Assembly: GCA_902603555.1 (NCBI GenBank)
Contig: CACKVD010000005.1
Span: 1-64,000, forward strand
Length of the DNA stretch: 64,000 nucleotides
Source: an uncultured Pelagibacteraceae bacterium
Lineage (GTDB): Bacteria > Pseudomonadota > Alphaproteobacteria > Pelagibacterales > Pelagibacteraceae
Direction of reading: 5' to 3'
The notes under the pieces are model-generated. The model did not search any database. It was not told the DNA's origin and was given only the letters and a program-made list of their open reading frames with translations. Shown one piece after another: positions 19,727 to 27,746 of the stretch; positions within the stretch are counted from its first letter, which is position 1; every line of letters starts with the position of its first letter. The translations under genes were made by a program, and so were the position numbers.

Positions 19727-21260
19727 AAACTTTTACATAACAACTCCAATTTATTATCCATCAGCGAAACCTCATATGGGACATGCTTACTCAAGTATAA
19801 TTGCAGATTTTTTTGCAAGATTTAAAACAATTGATGATTATAATGTTTATTTTCTCACTGGTACAGATGAACATGGTCTAAAAATTCAAAGGTCTGCTGA
19901 AAAAGCTGGGCAAGATACACTTAAATTTTGTGATCAAATAAGTAAAACTTTTAAAGATTTATCCAAAATTTTAAACTTATCAAATACTGATTTTATTAGA
20001 ACTACTGAAGAAAGACATAAAAAAACTGTTCAATACCTATGGACTGAGCTTGAAAAAAATGGTGATATTTATCTTTCTAAATATTCAGGTTGGTACTCCA
20101 TATCGGATGAAGCCTTTTATAACAATGATGAAATTGAAGAATTAGAAGGTAATAAAGTTGCGATTACATCAAAATCTCCAGTTGAGTGGATAGAGGAAGA
20201 GTCATATTTTTTTAAACTTTCAAAATGGGAAAAACCTTTATTAGATTATTATGAAGCTAATCCAGATTTTATTTCTCCTGCATCTAGAAAAAATGAGGTA
20301 ATAAGTTTTGTTAAAAGTGGACTTAAAGATTTATCAGTAAGTAGAAAAACTTTTTCATGGGGCATACAAGTTCCGAATAATAAGGAACATGTAATATATG
20401 TTTGGCTTGATGCTCTTACTAACTATTTAAGTGCTTTAAATTATCCAGAAACTAAAGATAGATTGTTCAAAAAATTTTGGCCTGCTTCAATACATTTAAT
20501 TGGTAAGGATATTCTTAGATTTCATGCTATTTATTGGCCTGCATTTTTACTAGCTGCTAAAATAGATTTACCAAAAAAAATTTATGGTCATGGATGGATT
20601 CTATCTGGTGAAGAAAAAATGTCTAAATCAAGAGGGAATATATTAGATCCTTTAGAAATTATTGAAAAATATGGTTTAGATCCATTAAGATATTACTTAA
20701 TTAAAGAGGTATCCTTTGGAAATGATGGAAATATTTCTCAAGAAAGACTAGAGGATTGCATTAATAGTGATTTAGCAAATAATTATGGAAATTTGTGTCA
20801 ACGAGTTACTGCATTTGCATCAAAAAATTGCAATGGCAGAATTCCTTCTAGTGTTAAATTTCAGACTGATGATTTGAAAATATTAAATAAGTATAAAGAC
20901 AACTTAGGTAATATTAGATCAAAAATTGATCAACAAGATATTAATTTTTATATTGAGTATATAGTAAATTCACTTTTTGAAGCTAATAAATATTTTAATG
21001 ATCAAGAACCATGGAAAAAAAAAGATGACCTTATAAGATTAAATACAATAGTTTATACTACTTTAGAAATAGTGAGAAAAATAAGTTTTTTACTTTATCC
21101 AATTATTCCAGAATCATCGTTAAAAGCTTTACAAATATTCAATTTATCAAAAAAAGATATAAAACTAGAATCTATTGCAAATAATGAGTTTTTAGTTAAA
21201 GATAAAATGATAAATACGATAGATATTCTTTTTAAAAAAATAGAAAAAAAAAATGATTGA
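19719..21260 (+). CDS. metG: Methionyl-tRNA synthetase
   Basis: Charges tRNA-Met. The 513 residues correspond to the short form without the C-terminal EMAP-like tRNA-binding domain. The HIGH motif is in YYPSAKPHMGHAY, the KMSKS motif in EEKMSKSRGNILD (about 297), and the specificity region ISDEAFY and WGIQVPNN are present. The connective peptide lacks the zinc-binding Cys pairs, as in the alphaproteobacterial type. It overlaps holB and tatD by eight bases each, so the tmk-holB-metG-tatD-MBL order is one transcription unit. Confidence 0.96.
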   Translation: MDKNFYITTPIYYPSAKPHMGHAYSSIIADFFARFKTIDDYNVYFLTGTDEHGLKIQRSAEKAGQDTLKFCDQISKTFKDLSKILNLSNTDFIRTTEERHKKTVQYLWTELEKNGDIYLSKYSGWYSISDEAFYNNDEIEELEGNKVAITSKSPVEWIEEESYFFKLSKWEKPLLDYYEANPDFISPASRKNEVISFVKSGLKDLSVSRKTFSWGIQVPNNKEHVIYVWLDALTNYLSALNYPETKDRLFKKFWPASIHLIGKDILRFHAIYWPAFLLAAKIDLPKKIYGHGWILSGEEKMSKSRGNILDPLEIIEKYGLDPLRYYLIKEVSFGNDGNISQERLEDCINSDLANNYGNLCQRVTAFASKNCNGRIPSSVKFQTDDLKILNKYKDNLGNIRSKIDQQDINFYIEYIVNSLFEANKYFNDQEPWKKKDDLIRLNTIVYTTLEIVRKISFLLYPIIPESSLKALQIFNLSKKDIKLESIANNEFLVKDKMINTIDILFKKIEKKND

Positions 21261-22011
21261 TTCACACTGCCATTTAGATCATGAGCCACTTTTTGATAAT
21301 TTAGATGCTGTTTTAAAAAGATCAAAAGATGCTGGAATCCAAAAACTTCTTACAATATGTACAACATTTGAAAGTTATGAAAAGATCAAACAACTAGTTA
21401 AAAAAGATGATATTATTTATGGGACTTATGGTATTCATCCCCATGAAGCAAAAAATGACAAAATTACCTCTAAAAAAATAATTGATGAAATTAATAATAA
21501 TGAAAAAATTATTGGAATAGGAGAAACGGGTTTAGATTTTTATTACAATCATAGTGATAAAGTGGATCAGATTAAAAGTTTTGAAGAACATATAAAAGCT
21601 GCTATTAAATTAAATATCCCTTTGATTATTCATTCTAGAAATGCTGATAACGATATGTTTGATATTTTAAACAACTTCAAAAGATTTGATTTAAAAATCT
21701 TGATGCATTGTTTTACAGGATCAAAAATTTTTGCCAAAAAACTATTAAAATTGAATGCTTATTTTTCAGCAAGTGGAATAATAACATTTAAGAATTCTAT
21801 AGATTTACAAGAAACTTTTAAATTTCTTCCTTTAGAAAAATTATTAATCGAAACCGATAGTCCTTATTTGGCACCTGTTCCTAATCGAGGTAAGAAAAAT
21901 GAGCCATCTTTTGTTAAATATACAGCTGAAAAATTAGCCTCCATTAAAGATATAACAACTGAACATTTGATAAAAACCACTACAACAAATTTTAATAATT
22001 TATTTAATTAG
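21253..22011 (+). CDS. tatD: TatD-family metal-dependent hydrolase/DNase
   Basis: A 252-residue TIM-barrel hydrolase of the TatD/YcfH group. Metal-binding motifs are MIDSHCHLDH at the N-terminus, GETGLDFYYN, IPLIIHSRNADND, MHCFTGS and LIETDSPYLAP. Homologues have 3'-5' nuclease activity; genes of this type typically follow holB or metG, as here. It overlaps metG by eight bases and is three bases from the MBL-fold gene. Confidence 0.94.
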   Translation: MIDSHCHLDHEPLFDNLDAVLKRSKDAGIQKLLTICTTFESYEKIKQLVKKDDIIYGTYGIHPHEAKNDKITSKKIIDEINNNEKIIGIGETGLDFYYNHSDKVDQIKSFEEHIKAAIKLNIPLIIHSRNADNDMFDILNNFKRFDLKILMHCFTGSKIFAKKLLKLNAYFSASGIITFKNSIDLQETFKFLPLEKLLIETDSPYLAPVPNRGKKNEPSFVKYTAEKLASIKDITTEHLIKTTTTNFNNLFN

Positions 22012-22014
22012 AAA

Positions 22015-22785
22015 ATGAAATTTATCATTCTAGGTTGTGGAAGTTCAATGGGTGTACCTAGGGCTGATGGTTTTTTTGGTAAATGTAATCCAAAAAATCC
22101 AAAAAATCTTAGAACTAGATGTTCAGGGTTAATTAAAACTAAAGACGAAACAATTATAATTGATACTTCACCAGATTTAAGACAACAACTAATAAATAAC
22201 AAGATTAAAACGATAGATAAAGTATTTTACTCTCATATGCATGCAGATCAGACTCATGGAATAAATGATTTGAGAGTCTTTTATTTAAAAAACAAAAAAA
22301 CTATTCCAATATATGCTGATATTAAAACAAAAAAATACCTATTTAATTCTTTTAAATATTGTTTTGTAAATAATAGTAATGAATATCCCGCAACATTAAA
22401 ATTTAATAATATTAATAGAAATTTATTTATTAAGGATGGGGAAAAAAAGATTTCAGTTAAACCAATAGTAGTCAAACATGGTAAGGTTAATAGTATTTGT
22501 TATATTTTTGATAAGAAACTTGCTTACATAAGTGATGTAAGTAGTATTGACTCAAAATATTACAATTATTTTAAAAATCTAAAATATCTAATTATAGATT
22601 GTTTGTGGTTAAGATATCATCCATCCCATTTAAATTTAGAAAATTCATTAAAACTTATAAAATTATTTAAACCTAAAAAGGCAATATTAACTAATTTGCA
22701 CTCTGATCTTGATTATGATTACTTAAAAAAAATACTACCAAATAATATAATACCTGCCTATGACGGATTAAATTTAAATTTATAA
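22015..22785 (+). CDS. MBL-fold metallohydrolase (PhnP-like)
   Basis: A 256-residue metallo-beta-lactamase fold hydrolase. Metal ligands are seen in YSHMHADQTHGI (HxHxDxxH), then VVKHGKV, ISDVSS and the late TNLHSDLDYD. The N-terminal LGCGSSMGVPRADGFFGKC is the hallmark of the PhnP/YcbX-type group that follows tatD in alphaproteobacteria. PhnP itself opens cyclic ribose phosphate in phosphonate breakdown, but no phn genes are nearby, so the substrate here is unknown. Its last bases overlap the convergent glutathione peroxidase gene by six. Confidence 0.85.
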   Translation: MKFIILGCGSSMGVPRADGFFGKCNPKNPKNLRTRCSGLIKTKDETIIIDTSPDLRQQLINNKIKTIDKVFYSHMHADQTHGINDLRVFYLKNKKTIPIYADIKTKKYLFNSFKYCFVNNSNEYPATLKFNNINRNLFIKDGEKKISVKPIVVKHGKVNSICYIFDKKLAYISDVSSIDSKYYNYFKNLKYLIIDCLWLRYHPSHLNLENSLKLIKLFKPKKAILTNLHSDLDYDYLKKILPNNIIPAYDGLNLNL

Positions 22786-23325
22786 AATTTCTTCTATTTT
22801 TTTGATTAACTTATTTGATGTTGGGCTTGTAAATGACGAAAAGGTATCATGTATTTTACCTTCTTTATTGATCAAAATTTTATGAAAATTCCATTTAGGG
22901 ATTGCAGATTTTCCATGATTTTTTTTTGCCCATTTAAATATTGCATGTGCATTTTCACCTTTTACATCTGTAATAGTTGATAATGGAAAATCTATACTAA
23001 AGTTAATTTCACAAAACTTTTTAACGTCTTCATCATTTTTTTTTTCTTGATTAAAAGAATTGGAGGGTATACCAAATACAACTAAACCTTTTGCGCTATA
23101 TTTCTCCCATAATTCTTGTAAATCTGTATATTGTTTAGTAAAGCCACAGTAGCTAGCTGTATTTACAAGTAAGACGGCTTTATTTTTATATTTGTCAAAA
23201 TTGATTATTTCACCACTTATACTTTCGATGTTAAAATCAAAGAAAGTTTTTTCATAATCAGCCATTGATGTATTCTTAAAAAAAAACATTATTATTGTAA
23301 ATCCTATTATTAAAATTTTATTCAT
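22780..23325 (-). CDS. Glutathione peroxidase family protein (Cys type), exported
   Basis: A thiol peroxidase of the glutathione peroxidase family, 181 residues. The peroxidatic residue is Cys in VNTASYCGFTKQY; the Gln and Trp partners are in SNSFNQEKKND and PKWNFHKIL, and a possible resolving Cys is in VKKFCEINF. A hydrophobic N-terminus (residues 4-20) suggests export to the periplasm. Cys-type bacterial members usually use thioredoxin rather than glutathione. The gene is nine bases downstream of nhaA on the same strand and may be cotranscribed with it. Confidence 0.9.
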   Translation of the reverse strand: MNKILIIGFTIIMFFFKNTSMADYEKTFFDFNIESISGEIINFDKYKNKAVLLVNTASYCGFTKQYTDLQELWEKYSAKGLVVFGIPSNSFNQEKKNDEDVKKFCEINFSIDFPLSTITDVKGENAHAIFKWAKKNHGKSAIPKWNFHKILINKEGKIHDTFSSFTSPTSNKLIKKIEEIL

Positions 23326-23333
23326 CTATGAGG

Positions 23334-24506
23334 TTATTTGTTAGGAGTCAATAATATCAGAAAGTAACCGGCTAATGTTGATAATAATGACCCAGTTAAC
23401 ACACCAATTTTTACACCATCCATATATTGCATATTTTCAACAAATGCTAAATTTCCAACAAAAAGACTCATTGTAAAACCAATACCAGTAAGAATTCCAA
23501 CACCATAAAGATTAAACCAGTTAGTATTATTTGGCATTTGTGCAATTTTCATTTTTATTGATACATAAGAGAAAACAAAAACACCTAATTGTTTACCAAC
23601 GAATAATCCTAATAATATTCCTAATGGTACTTTATCTAACAACGATGAAAAGGATAAACCATCTAAAGACACTCCAGCATTAGCAAAAGCAAATAACGGC
23701 ATTATACAAAATGCAACGTAAGGACTTATTGCGTGCTCAACTTTAATTAATAATGAAAAATCTTTCTCTTTGTCTCTGTGAGGTATTGTCATTGCTAATA
23801 ACACACCAGCTATTGTTGCATGTATTCCTGAATTATGTGTAAAATCCCACAAAAATAGACCAACTATAAGATAAGGTAAGAATTTTTTAATATTAAACTT
23901 ATTGATAATTAATAAAATAATAAATGCGACAAGCATTAATATTAAATATTTTATACTTAAATCACCTGAATAAAATAAAGCTATAATTACTATTGCACCT
24001 AAGTCATCAATAATCGCAAGAGCGGTTAAAAATACTTTAAGTGATATAGGAACTCTTTTTCCCAAAAGAGATAAAACTCCTAAAGAAAATGCAATATCAG
24101 TAGCTGAAGGTATTGCCCATCCATTTAATGTTGTACTATCATCAAAATTTATGAATACATAAATTAGAGCAGGGACTAACATGCCGCCGACTGCAGCAAT
24201 TATTGGAAGTAAGGCCTGTTTTATATTTGATAATTCACCTTGTAAAAATTCTCTTTTAATTTCTAAAGTAACAAAGAAAAAGAAAATTGCCATTAAAGCA
24301 TCATTAATCCAATGAATTACTGATAATTTTAAACCAAAATCATTTATTCCTATAAATAAATAGTTATTTAAAGTTGAAAAGTAAAGTTCAGATAAATTTG
24401 AGTTACTAATGATTAAAGCTATTATAGCTGCAAATAGTAAAATTAATCCACTTGCAGCCTCAAGTTTAAAAAACCATTTAAAAGGTTTGGATAAGTAATT
24501 AATCAT
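23334..24506 (-). CDS. nhaA: Na+/H+ antiporter NhaA
   Basis: NhaA exchanges cytoplasmic sodium for external protons. The 390 residues include about twelve hydrophobic segments. The ion-binding Asp pair is in LAIIDDLGAIVIIA (about 160) and the other key Asp is in SATDIAFSLGVL (about 130); GIHATIAGVLLAMTIP and GIGFTMSLFVGNLAF are typical. Sodium export fits a marine cell that also has a proton-pumping pyrophosphatase (hppA, this window). It sits between the zinc ribbon protein gene (2 bases) and the peroxidase gene (8 bases). Confidence 0.96.
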   Translation of the reverse strand: MINYLSKPFKWFFKLEAASGLILLFAAIIALIISNSNLSELYFSTLNNYLFIGINDFGLKLSVIHWINDALMAIFFFFVTLEIKREFLQGELSNIKQALLPIIAAVGGMLVPALIYVFINFDDSTTLNGWAIPSATDIAFSLGVLSLLGKRVPISLKVFLTALAIIDDLGAIVIIALFYSGDLSIKYLILMLVAFIILLIINKFNIKKFLPYLIVGLFLWDFTHNSGIHATIAGVLLAMTIPHRDKEKDFSLLIKVEHAISPYVAFCIMPLFAFANAGVSLDGLSFSSLLDKVPLGILLGLFVGKQLGVFVFSYVSIKMKIAQMPNNTNWFNLYGVGILTGIGFTMSLFVGNLAFVENMQYMDGVKIGVLTGSLLSTLAGYFLILLTPNK

Positions 24507-24508
24507 AT

Positions 24509-24967
24509 TTAAATTAAGTCTTTAACGAAAAGTTCAACATCTTTCAATGTTTCATAAAAGCTAAATAATAAAAATTCTAAGTTTGGAAAAAAAACATATA
24601 GTGATAATTTAAAAGTATCTAATATAATCACAAAACCAATGATAGAAATTATTGCAACCAAAATATATGATAAAAATTTTGAAAATGTAAAAGTTGATTT
24701 AGGTTGATATTTTACTATTTCAGAACCTGTATTATTCTTTGAATAAATCATAGTTTTTTTTTCTTGCTTAGGTAATGTTTTTTGAGGTTTTGAAAGTAAT
24801 TTGTCTTTTTTTGGAGTTGGTTTTTGAATTTTTTTTGTAACTTCATCATTTTTATTAAAAAACCATGTTTCATCACATGAGCCACATTTAAGTAACCTTC
24901 CTTTTTCTGGTATTAGATTTTCTGCAACCTCAAACTTTTTTTCCCCACATGGACATGTAATTATCAT
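24509..24967 (-). CDS. Zinc ribbon (MJ0042-type) membrane protein
   Basis: A 152-residue protein. The N-terminus is an MJ0042-like zinc ribbon: CPCGEKKFEVAENLIP followed by LLKCGSCDETWFF, with CxC and CxxC pairs. Next is a Lys/Pro/Gln-rich linker (about residues 45-85) and one membrane segment (about 95-117), then a short C-terminal tail. Such zinc ribbon plus membrane proteins are widespread in alphaproteobacteria with unknown role. It is the first gene of the nhaA-peroxidase minus-strand group. Confidence 0.75.
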   Translation of the reverse strand: MIITCPCGEKKFEVAENLIPEKGRLLKCGSCDETWFFNKNDEVTKKIQKPTPKKDKLLSKPQKTLPKQEKKTMIYSKNNTGSEIVKYQPKSTFTFSKFLSYILVAIISIIGFVIILDTFKLSLYVFFPNLEFLLFSFYETLKDVELFVKDLI

Positions 24968-25061
24968 AAGCTCTTATATAGCAGATTCTAATAAAAATTC
25001 CTTTATTTTAGCTATCTTTATAGTTTGAAATAATTAATAAGTGCTGTATTAGTACATCACT

Positions 25062-25138
<77 letters not shown>

Positions 25139-25143
25139 TTATT

Positions 25144-25425
25144 ATGAAAAAAGCCAAAATATACATTCCAAACAAAAGTCCAATGCAATCAGGTTTTGGT
25201 AAAACTGATAAATGGATACTAGAATTTGAAACCAAAGACAGCACAGTAAATCCTTTAATGGGGTGGGAAAGTTCTAATGATACCTTTACTGAATTAAAAT
25301 TGGAATTTTCTACAAAAGATCTTGCCATAAATTATGCAAAAAAAATGAAAATTGATTATGAATTAATTGAACCAAAAAAAAGAAAAATTGTTAAGAAATC
25401 TTATGCAGATAATTTTTTAAATTAA
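25144..25425 (+). CDS. NDUFS4-like complex I subunit (ETC complex I conserved region)
   Basis: A 93-residue homologue of the mitochondrial NDUFS4/18 kDa accessory subunit of NADH dehydrogenase, found in alphaproteobacteria as a stand-alone gene. Recognisable segments are MKKAKIYIPNKSPMQSGFGKTDKWILEFE, NPLMGWESSNDTFTELKLEF and STKDLAINYAKKM, followed by a Lys-rich end. The start agrees with the family N-terminus, so the ORF truly begins five bases after the CCA of tRNA-Pro with no room for a separate leader. It probably shares a transcript with the tRNA and is followed four bases later by the SbmA/BacA-like gene. Confidence 0.88.
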   Translation: MKKAKIYIPNKSPMQSGFGKTDKWILEFETKDSTVNPLMGWESSNDTFTELKLEFSTKDLAINYAKKMKIDYELIEPKKRKIVKKSYADNFLN

Positions 25426-25429
25426 TTAT

Positions 25430-26428
25430 ATGTTCAAATTTTTTACAGATAAAAGATGGCATTTATGGAGTATTGGAGGAACAATCCTTATCCTAGTTGC
25501 TACTTGGTATCAGGTTCAACTAGATGTTCGTATTAATGAATGGTTTGGTGAATTTTATGATACTTTACAAAAAGCTTTAGCCGAACCAGGAGCTGTAACA
25601 GAAAAAGAATTTATTGCATATCTTTTTACATTTGCAAAAATTGCTGCTGTTTACATATTAGTAGTTATTTTTAGCGATTATTTTACGAGTCATTGGACCT
25701 TTAGATGGAGAACAGCCATGGCTAACTTTTATCATGATAAGTGGAGTTTCGCTTCATCAATTGAGGGAGCTTCACAGAGAGTACAAGAGGATACACTTAA
25801 GTTTGCACGAATAATGGAAGGTTTAGGAGCTGAACTTTTAAGAAGTATTATGACATTGATTGCATTTACTCCAATTTTGTGGGGTCTATCTAAAAGCATT
25901 ACCGTTCTTCCGTGGATTGGAGAAGTTGATCATGCATTAGTATGGGTTGCAATAATTTCTGCCTTAGGAGGCACTTTTATTTTGGCAACTGTTGGGATTA
26001 AATTACCTGGTATTGAATATGATATACAAAAAGAAGAAGCCGCATATAGAAAAGAATTAGTTCTAGGAGAGGAATTTAAAGAAAATGCTCAACCAGTAAG
26101 AATTGATAACTTGTATGGTGGAGTAAGAAAAATTCATTACAAAATGTATTTTCATTATTTATATTTTAACGCAGTTAAATGGAGTTATTTACAAGGAATG
26201 GTTATTGTTCCTTATCTAGCATTGGCTCCAACAATAGTAACAGGAGCTATTACTTTAGGTTTTGTTCAACAAATTATTAGAGCTTTTGGTAGAGTAGAGA
26301 CTTCACTACAATATTTAGTTAGAAGTTGGCCAATTATAGTTGAATTAATTTCTGTTTGGAAAAGATTAAATGAATTTGAAAATAAACTTAAAATTAATAC
26401 AGAAAATATATCAAAAGAAAAAATTTAA
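25430..26428 (+). CDS. sbmA: SbmA/BacA-like inner-membrane peptide transporter
   Basis: A 332-residue membrane protein with several transmembrane helices. Hallmarks of the SbmA/BacA family are the N-terminal WYQVQLDVRINEWFGEFYDTLQ, WTFRWRTAMANFY, GASQRVQEDTLKFARI, and the later EAAYRKELVLGEE segments. Family members use the proton gradient to import peptides and, in rhizobia, are needed for symbiosis. No ATPase domain is fused (unlike the related YddA/ABCD type). It shares one base with glpX (TAATG), suggesting cotranscription, though the functions appear unrelated. Confidence 0.88.
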   Translation: MFKFFTDKRWHLWSIGGTILILVATWYQVQLDVRINEWFGEFYDTLQKALAEPGAVTEKEFIAYLFTFAKIAAVYILVVIFSDYFTSHWTFRWRTAMANFYHDKWSFASSIEGASQRVQEDTLKFARIMEGLGAELLRSIMTLIAFTPILWGLSKSITVLPWIGEVDHALVWVAIISALGGTFILATVGIKLPGIEYDIQKEEAAYRKELVLGEEFKENAQPVRIDNLYGGVRKIHYKMYFHYLYFNAVKWSYLQGMVIVPYLALAPTIVTGAITLGFVQQIIRAFGRVETSLQYLVRSWPIIVELISVWKRLNEFENKLKINTENISKEKI

Positions 26429-27378
26429 TGTCTTTAAATAAAGAATTAATTGATAAAATCATAACAGTAACGTCTAGAGCTGCAATATCCTGTCATAAAT
26501 TTGTTGGTAAAAATGACAAAAATAATGCTGACAGAGCTGCCACAGACACAATGAGAAATGAAATTAATAAACTTAAGATTAATGGAGAAGTTGTAATAGG
26601 AGAGGGTGAATTAGATGAAGCTCCAATGTTATTTATTGGTGAAAAATTAGGTGCAGGTGGAAATTTAGATATTGATATAGCAGTCGATCCTCTTGAAGGT
26701 ACGAATTTTGTTGCTAAAAATTTACCTGGAGCGTTATCAGTAATTTCAATAGCAGAAAAAGGAAATCTTTTTAATGCACCTGAAACTTATATGGATAAAC
26801 TTGCAGTTTCAAATAAAGTTCCCAATGATGCAACTGATTTAGATTTTCCACTTGAAAAAAATATAAAAAATTTATCTGATTCATTAAATAAAGATATTAA
26901 AGACATCAATGTCTGTTTGTTAAATCGTCCTAGACACATAAAGATTATTGATGAATTAAAACAAATGAATGTAAAAATGAAATTAATATCTGATGGTGAT
27001 GTCTCTGGAGCATTAATGGTTACAGATGAAAAATACAATGTAGATTTATTCTTAGGAATTGGAGGAGGTCCCGAAGGTGTATTGGCAGCATCAGCTTTAG
27101 ATGCTTATGGTTGTAAGTTTCAAGGTCGATTTATTTTTAATAGTGATAGAGATATTTCCAGAGCAAAACAAATGGGAATAAAAGATTTAAAAAAAAAATA
27201 TAATTTAAAAGAAATTATTAGAGGAGACTCAATATTTTGTGCCACAGGTATTACCAGCGGAGATTTAGTAGATGGTATTGATGTAAAAGATAATATGTAT
27301 ACTACTCAAACGTTAGTTACACACAAAGGCTCAAATATGTGTAATATTGTTATAAGAGAAGACACTATAAAAACTTGA
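26428..27378 (+). CDS. glpX: Fructose-1,6-bisphosphatase class II
   Basis: GlpX removes the 1-phosphate of fructose 1,6-bisphosphate in gluconeogenesis. The 316 residues carry the metal and substrate motifs VIGEGELDEAPMLFIGE (about residue 50-65), DIAVDPLEGTN (80-90), LISDGDVSGALM and GIGGGPEGVLAASAL. Length agrees with the family. In SAR11, which generally lacks phosphofructokinase-type glycolysis, a gluconeogenic role is expected. The start codon overlaps the previous stop by one base; tRNA-Glu follows after 35 bases. Confidence 0.95.
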   Translation: MSLNKELIDKIITVTSRAAISCHKFVGKNDKNNADRAATDTMRNEINKLKINGEVVIGEGELDEAPMLFIGEKLGAGGNLDIDIAVDPLEGTNFVAKNLPGALSVISIAEKGNLFNAPETYMDKLAVSNKVPNDATDLDFPLEKNIKNLSDSLNKDIKDINVCLLNRPRHIKIIDELKQMNVKMKLISDGDVSGALMVTDEKYNVDLFLGIGGGPEGVLAASALDAYGCKFQGRFIFNSDRDISRAKQMGIKDLKKKYNLKEIIRGDSIFCATGITSGDLVDGIDVKDNMYTTQTLVTHKGSNMCNIVIREDTIKT

Positions 27379-27413
27379 TAAATATTATATTTTACAATAA
27401 AAGATCCAAATTT

Positions 27414-27488
27414 GGTCCCTTCGTCTATCGGTTAGGACACGTGGTTTTCATCCTCGAAAGAGGGGTTCGATTCCCCTAGGGACCGCCA
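27414..27488 (+). tRNA. tRNA-Glu (anticodon TTC), one mismatch in the anticodon stem
   Basis: Acceptor GGTCCCT/AGGGACC, discriminator G and encoded CCA; D arm GTCT/GGAC; T arm GGGG-TTCGATT-CCCC. The anticodon loop is TTTTCAT, anticodon TTC. The anticodon stem reads CGTGG against CCTCG, which leaves a T-T mismatch in the middle pair (29-41); all other pairs are Watson-Crick. The gene marks the left edge of the accessory region; the following ORF begins six bases after CCA. Confidence 0.95.
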
Positions 27489-27494
27489 TTATCT

Positions 27495-27746
27495 ATGTCA
27501 TATTGTGTATACATGCTTGTATGTACTTCATCTGTCAAAAAAAGAACATATGTTGGCTACACAAATAATCTCAAAAATAGATTGAAAAATCATAATTCTA
27601 ACAAAGGTGCTAAATATACCAAAGGTAACAAATGGAAGATTATTTATAAAAAGAAATTTTTAACTAAAAAAAAAGCAATGTCTTATGAATATATTTTAAA
27701 ACATGATAGAAAAGAAAGACTTAAAATTTATAATAATTATAAATGA
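27495..27746 (+). CDS. GIY-YIG domain protein (UPF0213/YhbQ-like)
   Basis: A single GIY-YIG nuclease-like domain of 83 residues: CVYMLVCTSSVKKRTYVGYTNNLKNRLKNHN gives the VYML...YVGYT halves and the catalytic Arg, and the conserved late Glu is in KKKAMSYEYILK. Such stand-alone proteins are annotated as excinuclease-like; activity varies. It begins six bases after tRNA-Glu and its stop overlaps the next start (ATGA), so it is translationally tied to the glycan operon although its role looks unrelated. Confidence 0.88.
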   Translation: MSYCVYMLVCTSSVKKRTYVGYTNNLKNRLKNHNSNKGAKYTKGNKWKIIYKKKFLTKKKAMSYEYILKHDRKERLKIYNNYK

